Source of the DNA: Anaspis maculata
Lineage: Eukaryota > Arthropoda > Insecta > Coleoptera > Scraptiidae
Assembly (NCBI GenBank): GCA_949128115.1
Contig: OX421961.1
Location: forward strand, 122,825,050 to 122,889,049
DNA length: 64,000 nt
Reading direction: 5' to 3'
Shown: one piece after another, positions 1-11,350 of the stretch
Layout of the letters: each line of letters opens with the position of its first letter
Position numbering within the stretch: the first letter of the stretch is position 1
Program-made: the position numbers and the translations under genes
The notes under the pieces: model-generated
Told to the model about the DNA's origin: nothing
The model's database searches: none
The model's input: the letters and a program-made list of their open reading frames with translations, nothing else

Positions 1-1631
1 AGTTAATTAGACAACTTCGCTGCATGTACATGCAGAGCAAATGGAGCGAAACTCGCGGTGTATTATTCGCTAACAGATAAGTTAAAATTGTCTAACCCAA
101 AACCAACATAATTTAGCAGGATGTGGCGGTCGTAAATTTCACTTTTTGTACCATACGGGGCAGCGCAGATATGGCACGCATTGAGACGAGAAGTTCAGTG
201 AATCTTGAGATGTCACTGAAATCTTCACAAAATGGAGAAAAAAGCACGTTGACAGATGTTGCCCCTGGACCCGAAACGCAATGAAACCGCAAAAACATGA
301 TTAGTACCGTACCATCAGTACCATCCTGTATAATGCTCAAGCTTGCATTGTCGAATTCCGCCAAAAGTTTCCAGATTTCATAATCTTGGAGAGTGATGCT
401 TTCACGACGATTCAAAGAACTGTAGGCTTGTTCCGGCAAACTGGCAGCGTAGATCGGAAAAAAGAACGGATTCGACCCTGCCTGACTACCTCCTGTTTCT
501 TCACCTGAGTTTCAAAAAGCTAGCGATCGAACCAAGAGACGAAGGACAGAAGAGATTAATTAGTTCATCACTGAGTACCTCGGAAATAACTAGCCAATGT
601 TTTAAGATATTGTTATAAACGGGTTAGAGTATGATTGTTACTCGGGCACAAAAAGTTGAGCGCAAAGTGTCCAAAAGAAGATGTATTTTAATAAAGGTGG
701 GAGAAACTAGCCAATTACAGTTTCAGCCGAGTCCACAAAAAAAATGGCGCGAAACCAACCAGACCAATGGGAAAATCGATTCACCGGAGGAGCAAGAGTA
801 GAGAGGGAACCCATCTCGGAAAGATAGTCGGAGCGCAAAGCCCGGCTCTCAAAGCCGGAGAAGTGCAACGTCGATTCAGCGGTTTTGGAATAACAGTAAT
901 TTTCCGTGCGACATCGGCGGATTTAGAGATCAATGGACGATCCATGTGACCGGATGACGATCGAACAAGTATTATACAAAAACACAGGGAAGAACGGGAT
1001 TCATCAATCATTTATCTGTATCCGTCGTACGAGAAAATTTTAGAAGCTAAAGAGCGTTGTTGTCCTGTGGGCCTTGAAGTAACCAAAACGAGTACGAAAG
1101 TAGATTAGAGGTGGTCGTCTGGTCTTGGAGGAGCCTTTCTGCACTGCGACCAGTAAGATCATTTGTGCGGAAGTAAAACTTACAGTCTCTACTCGATCAC
1201 ACCTGCCAAAATTTTTTGAAAGTGCATTAAGATGTTGTTACCACATTGCGCCAACAAGTGAATGATAATCTTCGGTGTATTTATTAAATGGGGATGTGAT
1301 GGCAGTTCAGGACAAAGCCAATATAAACAGAATTCTTCAGTGACGAAGAAAGTTCAGACGCTGATATTTTTCTAACTTCACTTGTTCCCATACAAATCGT
1401 TGGTATAGATAATCGAACACATGAAGAATTCTATGGAAGAATTGTCGTCCTTATCGACTCGTCATTGTCACCCAATGCAACTACAATTTTTGCACGAAAC
1501 CGCAAAGTGTACTAGTAACAAAAAAGCGTTATGTAACAAGTCAAATTGACACTTTAGTACCTTGGCCTCTGTCACACGGTCATTGAATTCATACATGTCA
1601 CTGAAAATTTGAGGCAAATTTTCTTGCAAGT
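1..1631. other. no gene recognised
   Basis: I see no recognisable coding region, RNA gene or terminal-repeat element here. Open frames are short (at most 108 codons), overlap on opposite strands and show no domain signature. It is ordinary AT-rich sequence up to the start of the inverted repeat at about 1632. Confidence 0.5.
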
Positions 1632-1962
1632 AAACTACGCAACATTGAATACGACACATCGAAAATTTTGCCCCTTGTTTTCAGATTGGAATAACTCCTG
1701 ATTGTTTTGGACGATTTGTAAATCTGTTTGTGCCGTTGCTTAGCCCAATCTTCTAATGATCCATAACTGTAAATAAGAAACTGAATGCAACTTGAGTGAG
1801 GTTTATACAGGGTGACATGTATAGCGGTGCAAAACTGCCAGGCGTTCAACATGCTCTAATTTGAACAAATTTTCTATTTTCTGGATTCTAACATTGGACG
1901 GAAGAAAGATAACTCCATACCTTGCCACATTACTCGATTCGTTTCCCTAGTCTCCATATTTA

Positions 1963-2831
1963 CAGGGTGGTATCAAAAATCAATTTTCTGGTTATAGGTG
2001 ATATAATTTTTTTTTCTTGACCAATTTTCAAAACCCAGGGCTCAAATTGGAGCTGAAACCTCAAGTAAGAAGATCCCATAATCATAATCGACTGGAAACC
2101 AACATTGAAAATGTGTGGTTCGCTCAAGAGTGACCCGACGTTTTATCGGCCCCGGAATCTGGCTTGGAACGAGAATTAACCAGTAACCAACCTTGGCCTT
2201 GAGCGAAGCATTCATTCTGAACATCTTCTGATATTTGGAGCTTGAATGAGACAAGAACTGTTGATCAAGAAACAAAAGTACAACTGCATGTTATCAGGCA
2301 AAATCATCTTTATTGCTCGTATGAAATAGCATGTAACTAACGTTACGAGATGCATCGCTCGCCTGCAGCTTTTGTAACCAACGTAACGGAAATCACAACA
2401 AACAGAATTGTTTTGTTTTAATGCTGATTGTTCTAATCTCCGTAACGTTAGTTACAAGCGAATTCATACGAGCAAGAAAGATTATTGTTCTGCCTTGATA
2501 ACATGCACTTGTAATTTTGTCCCTTTATCAACAGTTTTTGCCTCATTCAAGCTCTAAACATTTGAAGATGTTTAAAATGAATGATTCGTTCAAGGGCGAG
2601 GTAGGTTATCAGTTCATTCTTATCTCAACCCAGATTCCGGGACCGATGAAACGTCGGGTCACTCTTGAGGGAACCATAAATTCTCAATGTTTATTTCCAG
2701 TCGCTTCTGAATATGGGATCTTCTTACTTGAGGTTTCAGCTTAAATTTGAGCTCTGGATTTTCAAAATCGGTCAAGAATGAAAAATGATATCACCGAAAA
2801 AGCAAAGAAACTGTTTTTTTATACCACCCTG
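1963..2831. mobile_element. foldback element, CAGGGTG termini, TA duplication
   Basis: The left end CAGGGTGGTAT and right end ATACCACCCTG are reverse complements, and both are flanked by TA (1961-1962 and 2832-2833). The inverted homology runs almost to the centre near 2385, where GTAACTAACGTTAC-like blocks face each other. Open frames at 2042-2275 (minus) and 2517-2744 (plus) encode matching peptides only because the arms are inverted copies. There is no transposase, so this is a non-autonomous element. The TA target suggests mobilisation by a Tc1/mariner-type enzyme (inference). Confidence 0.8.
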
Positions 2832-2975
2832 TAAATAAAGAGGCTAGAGGGATTAATCGAAAAACGTGGCGAGGTATGGAATTATCTTTTGTGACTCCAA
2901 TGTTGGAATCCAGAAAAAAGAAAATTTCTTCAAATGGGAGTATGTTGAACGCCTGGCCCTTTTGCGCCGCTATAC

Positions 2976-4920
2976 CCCAAGCAGCAATTTAGGGCCAAAT
3001 TACCAAGCTAAAGTCAAATTGACCTAAAGAAGGCGAAATATGCATGAATTTGACATAAAATTTCCCTTATATGACAAATGCTCCACAAAGTCATTATTTA
3101 AATCAAAAATTACCAAGATTTAACCTTGCGAAAACCCTAAATTTACCATCCACTTCAAAAAGTTTTTGGAAGTTGAAAATTACCTAGATTCCACCTAAAA
3201 AATGCCTTCAAATTCTTCAAAATTCATAAGGCATTATCTAGGGCAAAAATTAGTTCATTTTCGCTTGACTTCCGCCGTTAAAGTCCATTTTACCTCTGAG
3301 GTTGATTTAAGCTATCAACGGTAGTCGCAATTACTTCGAAATTACCCTAATTTTAACTTCAAAGTCTGGTTATGAATAACCTCTTTATACTAGTCCAAAT
3401 TTGGTAATTTTCAACTTTACACAATGCCTTACAGGTCATGGTAAATAACAAGGGTTATTTTAGTAAAAAAGCGGACCTTTTCAATTTGAACATTTGCCTT
3501 TGAAGTCAGAATCACTATAAAAATTGACTTATTAAGGAACACTAGTCAAAAGGAGGGCGAAAGTACCATTATAGTGAACTTTAAAGGAAATCCGTCTTAT
3601 GTGGCTTTTGAGGTCAGAAAATGAGCTGGCCCTTTGTTGCTTGGGGTTTTTCATGCAGATCACCTCTTGTCAATGTTACCAGTACCTGCTGTGCTGTGAA
3701 ATAGTGCAAAGCAGAAAATGTCCTCCAAGTAAGAAGATCAAGCTATAACGGCACACCGCAGGTAACTATCGCCTATTAAAAAAAAGTGTCACCGGCGCGG
3801 CTCAAAATCCAACTCCGCTTTCGTCAGAAATGGCGGACATCGACATACCAGCATCGCTCTCAGACTCCGATTTATTGAGCGCGTAATTTAAAATTGTAGT
3901 CTTCATAGTTGAAATTTGGTCCAAATCGGTAATTTAGGGAAAGTTGACTCTGAAGTCGATAACAACAAAAAACCATGAGTAGACTATGAGGTAAAATTTA
4001 CCTAATTAGGTCAATTTTGACTTCAAAGTTCGAATTTCAAGTAATTTTGCCCTGTTCGAAGGGAAATTTTCCCTATAAGTAAAAAACAATAGTAAATTTG
4101 CCCTGAAAGTCAAATTTCGAAATATCACCAGACACGCCATCTTACTTCAGCAGGTTCCACGTCCGCCATTACGATAAAAGCTGTTCTGTAATTTTTGTAT
4201 TCCCTTAATTACTTGTTTTTTTGCCAGGCACCAGGCAAAAAAAGTGTAATTAAGGAACACTGTTCAATTTAAGAGCTTAATATTAACATTTTAATGCTCT
4301 AAACTGTGATTGTGTTGTTATTTCCGCAAGTTCTGCAAAAAATCGATTTTTCCAAGGCGCAATGCAATATTTGAAGGTGCAAGAGGCACATTTGTCAAAA
4401 ATATTTCCTTCGTGTGAATATTATGACCAGGGAGGAGACTCTAAGTCCGCAAAATGTTTCATGCTATAGGTATAGGTAGGTATATTTTGCTATGAAGGAC
4501 GGAGGTCCGCCATGAAAGTCAATCACTATGGTAACACCAACAACACTATTGTGCACTAATGTCTTTTAAAGTCGTATGACCAACTATAAGTCAGAAAAAC
4601 CCAAAATAATACCATAGTGGATGATAATACCTATTCAAGTCTTGTAAGACACAGGTCACAGATTAGTAAAAATGGGTCTTAAATTACTTATTGTTACCAA
4701 GAATGAAACTTATTTTAGGTTCAGCCGACTAACAGGGTATCTGACCTATAAGTCAAATCGACCTATGTGCCCAATTTTCGACGTATAAATTACCCACTTA
4801 TTTTTCCCCACTTACCTGAATTCGACGTCGATTAAACGTAAATCCGACCTATTGAAAATTGATCGCTGACCAATAGTGAGGTAGATTTCAACCTTATTTG
4901 GCCCTAATTTGTTGCTTGGG
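2976..4920. mobile_element. 1.9-kb non-autonomous TIR element inside the right foldback arm
   Basis: The left end CCCAAGCAGCAATTTAGGGC pairs with the right end, whose reverse complement starts CCCAAGCAACAAATTAGGGC. Comparison with the uninterrupted left arm (1800-1860) shows the arm sequence resumes after the element with AC duplicated (2974-2975 and 4921-4922). A further terminus-like block (ggccctttgttgcttgggg) lies at about 3632-3650, so this may be two related elements or one with an internal end copy. The interior is packed with short repeats such as GGTAAATT, TTGACTTCAAAG and their complements. No coding capacity is visible. Confidence 0.75.
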
Positions 4921-5245
4921 ACATCTCACCCTGTATAAACTTTACTCAAGTTTCACTGAGTTTCTTATTCACAGTTATGGATTATTAGAAGATTGGGCAA
5001 GCAATGGCACAAACAGATTCAAAATCGTACAAAACAATCAGGAGTTATCCCAATTTGAAAATGGGCAAAATTTTCGGTGTGTCGTATTCAATGTTGCGTA
5101 GGTTATAGCAGAAATCCATGACGAAAACGCGTCATATTTTCCATTCTGATTTCATACCTGATCTAGATTGCTCCTTTCAGAGAAAAAGACAACTTTCAAA
5201 ATGTACTTTCTATTTGACGTTACAAAGTTCGAAAATTTCACTTTC

Positions 5246-5564
5246 ACGAAACCCATGAATCGGTGGTGCAGTAGAAGTGTACAACAGACCTTAATCGAGA
5301 ACCATGAGCAGCATCCGGTTCTGTATAATACTGAGCTGCCGAATTATCACAAGGAATACTTACGCCTTAAGGCATACTGCAGACTATCACTGCAAAAGTC
5401 GAGAGGATTCGACCGTCCGCGTCCGTCACCACAAAGTTGGGAAAAAAATCAATTCCATTCGTAGTCAATTGAATGAAGAATTAGAAGAAGTGAAAAAATC
5501 TGAAAGTAATGCCAACGAAACCCCAGTATGGGGTAAATCTAGACCATATAGCACACGCACGTGA
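5246..5564 (+). pseudogene. MADF-like DNA-binding domain remnant (frameshifted)
   Basis: Two overlapping frames together resemble a MADF domain, the Adf-1/Myb-SANT-like DNA-binding fold common in arthropod regulators and some transposon proteins. The first frame has a leucine-rich start followed by EQHPVLYNTELPNYH. The second has KKINSIRSQLNEELEEVKKS, which matches the family's KKIHSLRSQ..REL..VKKS pattern, followed by PVW. The frame changes around 5390-5400, so the copy is broken. It lies next to the foldback and has no convincing promoter or downstream exons. It could be a host gene fragment or the accessory ORF of a DNA transposon. Confidence 0.55.
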
Positions 5565-5640
5565 CGTGACAACCAGACAAGAAAACAGCCAGTCCTCCCA
5601 GACAGAGTTGGCTGATTTGAGTCTATCTCAGTCTCTGAGT

Positions 5641-6010
5641 CTACCGCAATCCAGGACCTAGCCTTTTATAATAAAACGATCGTGAGTTTCCAATTAAGTG
5701 GTTACCTGTTGTTTCTTTCAACAATTTTACAAAGGGTAGTTTAAAGATAGCGCTAACGAGGGAAAAACGGTTGAAAATCTTAGTTTTGACTCTACCATGC
5801 TTTGCCGATGTCTCCACTTCAGGTTCAATTTTGAACATGACTGTCGGAATATCAAATTGCAGCTCGATATCTTCAGGCACAACTGCTGATTTATTCGAAG
5901 AAGAAAAAATAAAGAAATTTCACTTCTTACAGCATATTATGGGAACGCCCCAAGATATTTCAACTCTTTCAGGTACGGCAAATTCAGTGAAAAATGAACC
6001 CTAGAGGTAC
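5641..6010. other. unassigned open frames after the MADF remnant
   Basis: Plus-strand codons 5771-6004 (77 residues, including FEEEKIKKFHFLQHIMG) are open and could be a downstream part of the MADF-type protein. I recognise no domain. The opposite strand is also open over 5641-5880, so coding status is uncertain. Confidence 0.25.
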
Positions 6011-6023
6011 GAGAATATACCGT

Positions 6024-6080
6024 TATACGTGGGATCGAAACAATTTCGAATTGGGGCAGACTGCTTTCCGCCAGGGTCAG
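6024..6080. repeat. deleted copy of the GATC hairpin MITE
   Basis: The stretch containing gtgggatcgaaacaatttcg, aattggggcag and ctttccgccagggtcag matches the left arm and inner right arm of the hairpin element at 33104-33227. The loop and the rest of the right arm are missing. Confidence 0.5.
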
Positions 6081-6250
6081 TATTTTTGAAACTGGCGAGA
6101 TGAATTCACATAGGATTACTATGGCAACAGTGTGTTTGCCAAGTAACACAGATATATTATCATGGATTTCTCATCGTATTTTTAGAAAATAAAGAGTACA
6201 AAGTGGCCTTAGTGACAAATTAGTGCTATTACGTAGATACGATAAAGACG

Positions 6251-6386
6251 GAGTGTCACGATACTATTCCCATGCTAGAAAACAATGACTAGAAACGACA
6301 AATTCAGAAACTCCCTAGCAACCTAGTCTCTCGTCCTATATTTCTAGCATGGAAATATTTAACATAAAAATAGTATCGTGACACTC
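6251..6386. mobile_element. 136-bp MITE with GAGTGTCACG termini
   Basis: The terminal inverted repeats GAGTGTCACGATACTATT and AATAGTATCGTGACACTC are perfect over 18 bp. An inner pair, CCATGCTAGAAA and TTTCTAGCATGG, extends the hairpin. There is no coding capacity. I could not assign a target duplication with confidence. Confidence 0.85.
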
Positions 6387-6795
6387 AGGCTTGATGATGG
6401 ACAATGGATTTTTAATCGATGAAATTTGCGAAGAAATCTTTGTTTCCAGAAGGCCATCTCTTCTGAGAAAAACATCAATTTTCGTTCTTAGAACCAAGGC
6501 TCAACATTAAGATTTCGAAAGCTCGAGTGCATGCTGAATGATTCAGCCAGAGAATGCGGTCTTGAGATACTGAACGGTGCAATGCCATGGTCATTTTTTG
6601 TTAAAAACTGCGACAACATAATTCAGTTCATTGCGCTGTGGGAAATTTTCGAAATTGAAATACAAAAACTGCCTCGGAATACCCTAAATACGCACAATTC
6701 CAACTTGGTTGATTGAAAATTTGCTGAATAACATGGATATCGTCTCTAAACAGCACTCGAAATATCACTGAATATTTCGCGGTTATAAAAAGAAA
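6387..6795. other. no gene recognised
   Basis: There is one 61-codon open frame (6531-6716, plus) without a recognisable motif. I see nothing else in this stretch. Confidence 0.4.
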
Positions 6796-6935
6796 CACTG
6801 GGCGCTTTCCACCTACAACGGCATACTACGTCATATTTTGGAATAACACACCAAATAACAAACGAATTTAGACAGGATTTTGGTACAAAATTCCAAAATA
6901 TGACATGTGCCGTTGTAGATGGAGAACACCCAGTG
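6796..6935. mobile_element. 140-bp MITE with CACTGGG termini
   Basis: The left end CACTGGGCGCTTTCCACCTA and right end (reverse complement CACTGGGTGTTCTCCATCTA) begin an inverted repeat of about 50 bp. It also includes CAACGGC and ATATTTTGGAAT on both sides. The loop is about 40 bp and non-coding. Confidence 0.85.
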
Positions 6936-6942
6936 GACTTAA

Positions 6943-7807
6943 TGGACAGGGAGCTGGTGCCTCAAAACTTAAGGTACATGATTTTAACCCTATAGGTCTA
7001 ATGTGCATTAAGTTGTTAAAAATTGCTTTGTCTTACATGTCAGACCGGGGGCTTTAGGCTGGTATGAGCCTGTCAATTTTCGAAAAAATGGCCAAAAATT
7101 CACGTCATAAGGTACATGAATGAAACCAACTGGATTTTGTGTGAGAATATTCCCTTGATCGAGAATCTGGTCGTAAGGCAAAATTTTTAGGGGCTTTCGG
7201 TCCATAAGACAAATTTGAAATTTACAAAAAAGGACCAAAATTTATCAATTTTTTCACAGGCATTTTGTTGACTAACCCATCAAGTGTGATATATTTGTGA
7301 TCAGGATGAAAAACATAATCGATTTCCATGTTAAAATACAGGGTGTACGATTTGAGAAGAAATTTTCGATGTTGCACCCTGTAAGCGATGTACCATTAAA
7401 AAATGTTGTGGACAGATTCGAAACCTGCGTGAAAAATCATGTGAGAATCGTTTTTCATTCCTAAAATTATGCCAAAGGAGAAGTCTCCAGGAGGAGGTAA
7501 ATTTTGGCCTTTTTTGAGAATTTCAAACTTGTCTTATGGACCGAGAGCCCCCAAAAATTTTGTCTTATGACCCGGTTTTTGACTAAGGGGATGTTCCCAC
7601 ACAAAAGCCCGTTGGTTTCATTCATGTACCTTATGACATAAATTTTTGACATTTTTTGAAAATTGATAAGCCTATACCAGCCTAAAGCCCCCGGTCTGAC
7701 ATGTAAGACAAAGAAATTTTCAACAACCTTATCAAAGCACATTAGACCTACAGGGTCAAAATCATGTACCTTATGACGTAAGTTTTGAGGCACCAGCTCC
7801 CTGTCCA
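6943..7807. mobile_element. foldback element with TAA target duplication
   Basis: The ends are TGGACAGGGAGCTGGTGCCT and its reverse complement, with TAA directly outside each (6940-6942 and 7808-7810). The arms, roughly 6943-7250 and 7497-7807, match as inverted copies. A TAA duplication is typical of PIF/Harbinger-type insertion (established knowledge), so this is probably a non-autonomous member (inference). The central spacer contains the tiny CAGGGTG element at 7339-7381. Confidence 0.8.
7339..7381. mobile_element. 43-bp minimal CAGGGTG...CACCCTG element
   Basis: CAGGGTGTACG and its partner TTGCACCCTG are separated by about 20 bases, and TA flanks both ends (7337-7338 and 7382-7383). It has the same terminal heptamer and TA target as the large foldbacks in this window but almost no interior. 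It could be a deletion remnant or a chance pairing of two solitary ends. Confidence 0.5.
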
Positions 7808-7810
7808 TAA

Positions 7811-8719
7811 GGACCTAATCCAGAGTCACCATTTGCTCAGGCGTACTCGGAAACAGAAAAATATCAGACCTCAGCCTTTCAGCCTTTCTAGCTTCTTTTG
7901 CTATGGATCGATGGGGGGAGCTTCTCTCTCCAACATTCTCGCTCCCCCCAACCTACGATCAGCAAGAAGTTTTCATTGTTTCCATGATCACATGTCTGAT
8001 GCACTTGAAATTTGGAACCTGGATTTGATGATAACGTGCCTTCGGCTATGGTTGCCGTGAGAAACTGGGATGACATATTGATGCGTAATATTGTGGAAAG
8101 AAAACTGGTTTTCGATAATGGAAGTACACTTGAAGTTTGTAGGTTGATGGGAATCTAGGGCCTGGTTCCAAGTGGTGCCATCCAAGTCTTTTGGTACTTT
8201 ACTAGACGACAAATGTTTAAGGCTGTGTGTTCGTATCTCATTCGCATGTATGCGAATCGGGTATGAGTCACGACCGGTTCAGCAAACTTCGCTGTAAGTA
8301 CAATTTGAAGCTTGACCCCACTGACTGATGTAGTCTTCAAATTAGCAAAAAGAAAGATAAATGCATGTGTAATGGATAACGAAGAAAATTACAGTAGATT
8401 CCAGAGTCGGTACTGCTACAATGATTCCCAACGAATGCTTGAGAATCGAGCATTTCAACGCAAGTCTTCCTGTGTGTCACCTACTAGTGGTTAAGTGGCT
8501 AAGAATTTGAGCTGCATCGAGGTCCTCATTGACCATAGATGAGATTTAGGAACGTCTGCTCTTCCGATGAACCAGACTGAACAGGAAAACAGGCAGGTTT
8601 TCCTGTATACGTTCTGAAGACGACAGCCCCGATCTTGACGAAAAACACCCGGTAAGGACGATACCAACACCTTACACCGATGAACAAGCTTTAGTGTGAA
8701 CGCTCGTTTTGAAGAGCGA
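7811..8719. other. no gene recognised
   Basis: Short overlapping open frames exist on both strands, but none has a recognisable domain. A 62-base stretch at 7904-7965 has a small ggggggag...ctcccccc hairpin. I see no element boundaries. Confidence 0.4.
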
Positions 8720-9225
8720 CCCAATATCGAAGTATAAAGTTATGGGACCTACAGTCTACGCAGATCGATTTGTACCAAAATTCTGCATTGGAAATTGGAA
8801 TTCAGGACTCTTTGCTGTGGTCATGACTAATTTTCTAAAGAAAAACGGAAGAAAATGTTACTTTTCAAGCGCTACTTTCACCTTCTCTTATCTCAAGGTC
8901 TCTAATGAGATATCGACCTGAGCTTTGCACAAGCTGATAGCTCTTTCAATTCTCTGTGAAACTTGTACTTGTAGGGACTTGCGGGCGGGAGAGGCAATGA
9001 TCACACTTCTTTCAATATCTCACGCGCTTTGAACGCGAAGAAATGTCTGGAAAAAAGGAGAAGGTAAAAGTGGCGCTTGAAAAGTAACATTTTCCTCCGT
9101 TTTTTTTTGCTAGAAAATAAGTCACGACAACAGCAAAAAGTCGTGAATTTTTATGCCTAATGCAGAGTTTTCCTACAAAGCGATCTGTGTAGGTCCTATA
9201 ACTTTATACACCGATATCGCGTTGA
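8720..9225. repeat. foldback with about 200-bp arms
   Basis: 8722-8915 (including aagtataaagttatgggacc and tgttacttttcaagcgctac) reappears inverted at 9050-9225. The spacer is about 130 bp. The ends pair as cgatattgg/ccgatatcg-like sequence. I could not fix a target duplication. The 70-codon frame at 8709-8921 lies wholly in the left arm and is not supported as a gene. Confidence 0.7.
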
Positions 9226-9779
9226 TGACACCTTTTGCATCCCCGACCGCCGCACTAGATAGCTTGACAATAGAAAAATGAAGAAAATTATTATACCTCA
9301 ACCATCTGTTAAATCAACTAATTTGAGTTACCCAGATTTACACATAACATCAGCTGAACAGCTTTTCAAGTCGGTTCACATCAATACAAGAAACCCAGTA
9401 GAAAGAGTAAATGGATAGTCACGGAAAGGTTTTCAGTCACGCTGGATTCATGACTAGGGATTTCCTGGGGCGGAGTGGAGCGAAATTTTTTGGCTGAACC
9501 GATCACGTTCAAAAATTACGTCATGATGAATGGACGTGGTCGATCCAAGCAGAAAATCGTTTCGGTCCACTGTGAACAATCAACGCATAATGAATCCAGC
9601 TTTAAACTCCAACCAAAGTGACCGCATGCTACGTACTACTATACAACATACCAAACAGACAATGATCTAGAGGTTGGAGACTTTCAAGACCACCCACTGA
9701 ATGATGACTTCCAGTACCAATGTTACCAAAACCCTGATCATAACATGTCACCTACAATTTCCCGAAATTCGGTTCTACG
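9226..9779. other. no gene; small hairpin related to 16944-17070
   Basis: 9465-9580 (ggcggagtggagcg, then ggacgtgg and gatccaagcagaaa) is a diverged copy of the self-complementary sequence at 16944-17070, which contains ggaccaatcacgttc and gaacgtgattggtcc-type arms. Nothing else is recognisable here. Confidence 0.45.
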
Positions 9780-10738
9780 ATACTGGTCCGGATGCTAGTT
9801 GAAAGTACCTTGCATTTTTTGATGAGAAGATGACACTCGGTGGGAATGTTCTTTGCATCGTACTTTCCCGATCCAGAAAGGTAGCCATCAGCGCCATCCA
9901 TGCCGGCGGTGTATACAGGGTGATACAGAACAAAAAAGTTGAAAAATTATATTCATTAACCGAAACATGTGGAGACGTGTAACTCACCACATACATTAAC
10001 TACTTTATGCTTATTAAGTCACAGCAAACTGTTCTTGATTACCTTGAACCGTCTTTGAAATGTAGGGGAAGACCAGAAGAAAAAAAACAAGAATAGGTAC
10101 TCTTTTTTCCATAAATAAGTAATTCTTCGAGATATTGACACAATACTTGGTATTTCTACAAAAAGTAATGTAAGAAATGATATGAGCTGGGTAGCCAATT
10201 TCTAAGCCAACTATTTCCAGAAATACGATTGTCAACTTTTTTTCCTCTTGAGGACCATCTTGAATCTGCCCTGTGAGGCATCGTTGAAAAGGTGACTGGT
10301 TATTATAATAATGGTAACATGAAATCATTGCATCGCAAAAACAACCTCTTCATCATAGCTTAGTGACCTCTTCGGCGGGAAAGATTTGTCATTCACGTAT
10401 TTTTTGGCTCGTCAAAGCTTTAGTGCCCATGATGGCATTTGCAACATCTGGAATGGTGAAATATGTTACGCGTTATGAACCTTGATGTACTTTGAGGTAG
10501 CCTACCGAGTTTCACCATCATCAATTACATGCACAACTTATTTTTTATTTCACAACAAATTACATCACACAACTTAAAATACATGACGTCGCGACGCAAT
10601 GTCGAAAAACATAGTGGTCGTCATTTCCAAAATAGTCGATATATTATCATAGTTTATTTGATTTCTTTCATTCAAATCATATCTACCACACCACAACCAC
10701 ACAACACAGCAACCACAGCTACAACACAACACAAAAAT

Positions 10739-10999
10739 ATGGCCGACCAAAGTCCAAAGCAAGACCAAAGCAGGAAGCGGAAACGGGACAGCACACCAGT
10801 GCCAACAAATTACGATCAAGATCGGCCGGACAACCTGCAAACAGCGACGCCGGCACCGCCGGCGGGGACGCCGCCACCGGCGGGGACGCCGAGGGGGACA
10901 CCGGCGAGGGGGGCCCTGGGCCCCAACATTGGACCTACCAGGGAACACCCTCCTGCCCGGTCCCCGACGAAGCCGACTCCCCCCAAAAAATGGAGGTAG
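10739..10999 (+). CDS. small basic, Pro-rich hypothetical protein (86 aa), copy 1
   Basis: I do not recognise a family. The ATG at 10739 (context aaaatATGG) starts a frame with MADQSPKQ, a basic cluster RKRKRD near residues 12-17 that resembles a nuclear localisation signal, then a stretch rich in Pro, Thr and Gly with PPAGTP repeats, ending PPKKWR. An in-frame ATG at 10583 would add 52 residues, including a hydrophobic run (IIIVYLISFIQ), but lies at the repeat boundary. The second copy differs by an in-frame 7-codon deletion. The GC-rich codons contrast with the AT-rich surroundings. The opposite strand is also open, so a non-coding explanation remains possible. Confidence 0.4.
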   Translation: MADQSPKQDQSRKRKRDSTPVPTNYDQDRPDNLQTATPAPPAGTPPPAGTPRGTPARGALGPNIGPTREHPPARSPTKPTPPKKWR

Positions 11000-11021
11000 G
11001 AAGGGGGAGGGGGAGTCGGCT
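10971..11021 (+). terminator. strong hairpin before the poly(A) signal, copy 1
   Basis: AGCCGACTCCCCC (10971-10983) pairs perfectly with GGGGGAGTCGGCT (11009-11021), followed by TTTT and an AATAAA at about 11038. The stop codon of the small frame lies in the loop. It could be a 3'-end processing or stability element (inference). Confidence 0.45.
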
Positions 11022-11103
11022 TTTAAATTTATATTACAATAAATTATATTTATATTAAATTTAAATTTACATATTATACACAAATACTTAAAATACACAA
11101 TTG

Positions 11104-11290
11104 GGATAGTCGTCGCGGTACGGGCCTAAAATCGTCCAAGTTCTGCACTTCTAACGATTTCGATTATTTTTGGCACAGATGATCATTGGACCTATTCAAG
11201 CGTTTTGACCCGCAGCACCACCAAATTTGCCCCTCGGGAACGGAGGAGTGGGGGTAGCTTCCGAATTTGAAGCTCCAGGTCTGGTATGGT
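11104..11290. repeat. single arm of the ATAGT/GCGGTACG foldback family
   Basis: The stretch starting atagtcgtcgcggtacggg and including gttttgacccgcagcac matches the left arm of the foldback at 48832-50305. Only one arm is present, without its inverted partner. Confidence 0.5.
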
Positions 11291-11350
11291 CCAATGAAGA
11301 CCCACAAAGTCAAGTGAGTAGTCATTTTCCATTGATTTTCATCCGCTGAT

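Larger units (their letters stand above)
1632..5102. repeat. large inverted repeat (outer foldback), right arm interrupted
   Basis: The segment 1632-1960 reappears inverted as 2834-2975 plus 4921-5102. The outer ends are ctacgcaacattgaatacga on the left and its reverse complement on the right. The right arm is split by the TIR element at 2976-4920. If that element is ignored, the arms are about 330 bp each and flank the inner foldback 1963-2831. Both arms contain a CAGGGTG motif (near 1805 and 4930). The open frames seen in both arms are mirror images and not separate genes. Confidence 0.8.
10582..11096 (+). repeat. 0.5-kb transcription-unit-like repeat, copy 1
   Basis: The block starting catgacgtcgcgacgcaatg is nearly identical to 11541-12011. 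It carries an AT-rich upstream part, a short reading frame, a GC-rich hairpin and an AATAAA signal about 20 bp later, and ends with cacaaatacttaaaatacac. Copy 2 has the same tail, displaced to 15447-15475 by later insertions. The few differences between copies point to a recent duplication. Confidence 0.75.

Noticed and set aside
10574..11098. 174-codon minus-strand frame rich in Arg and Cys
   Set aside because: It is the complement of the plus-strand ORF unit. The Arg-rich part is the complement of Pro/Gly codons, and the plus strand has the better start, poly(A) signal and in-frame indel.
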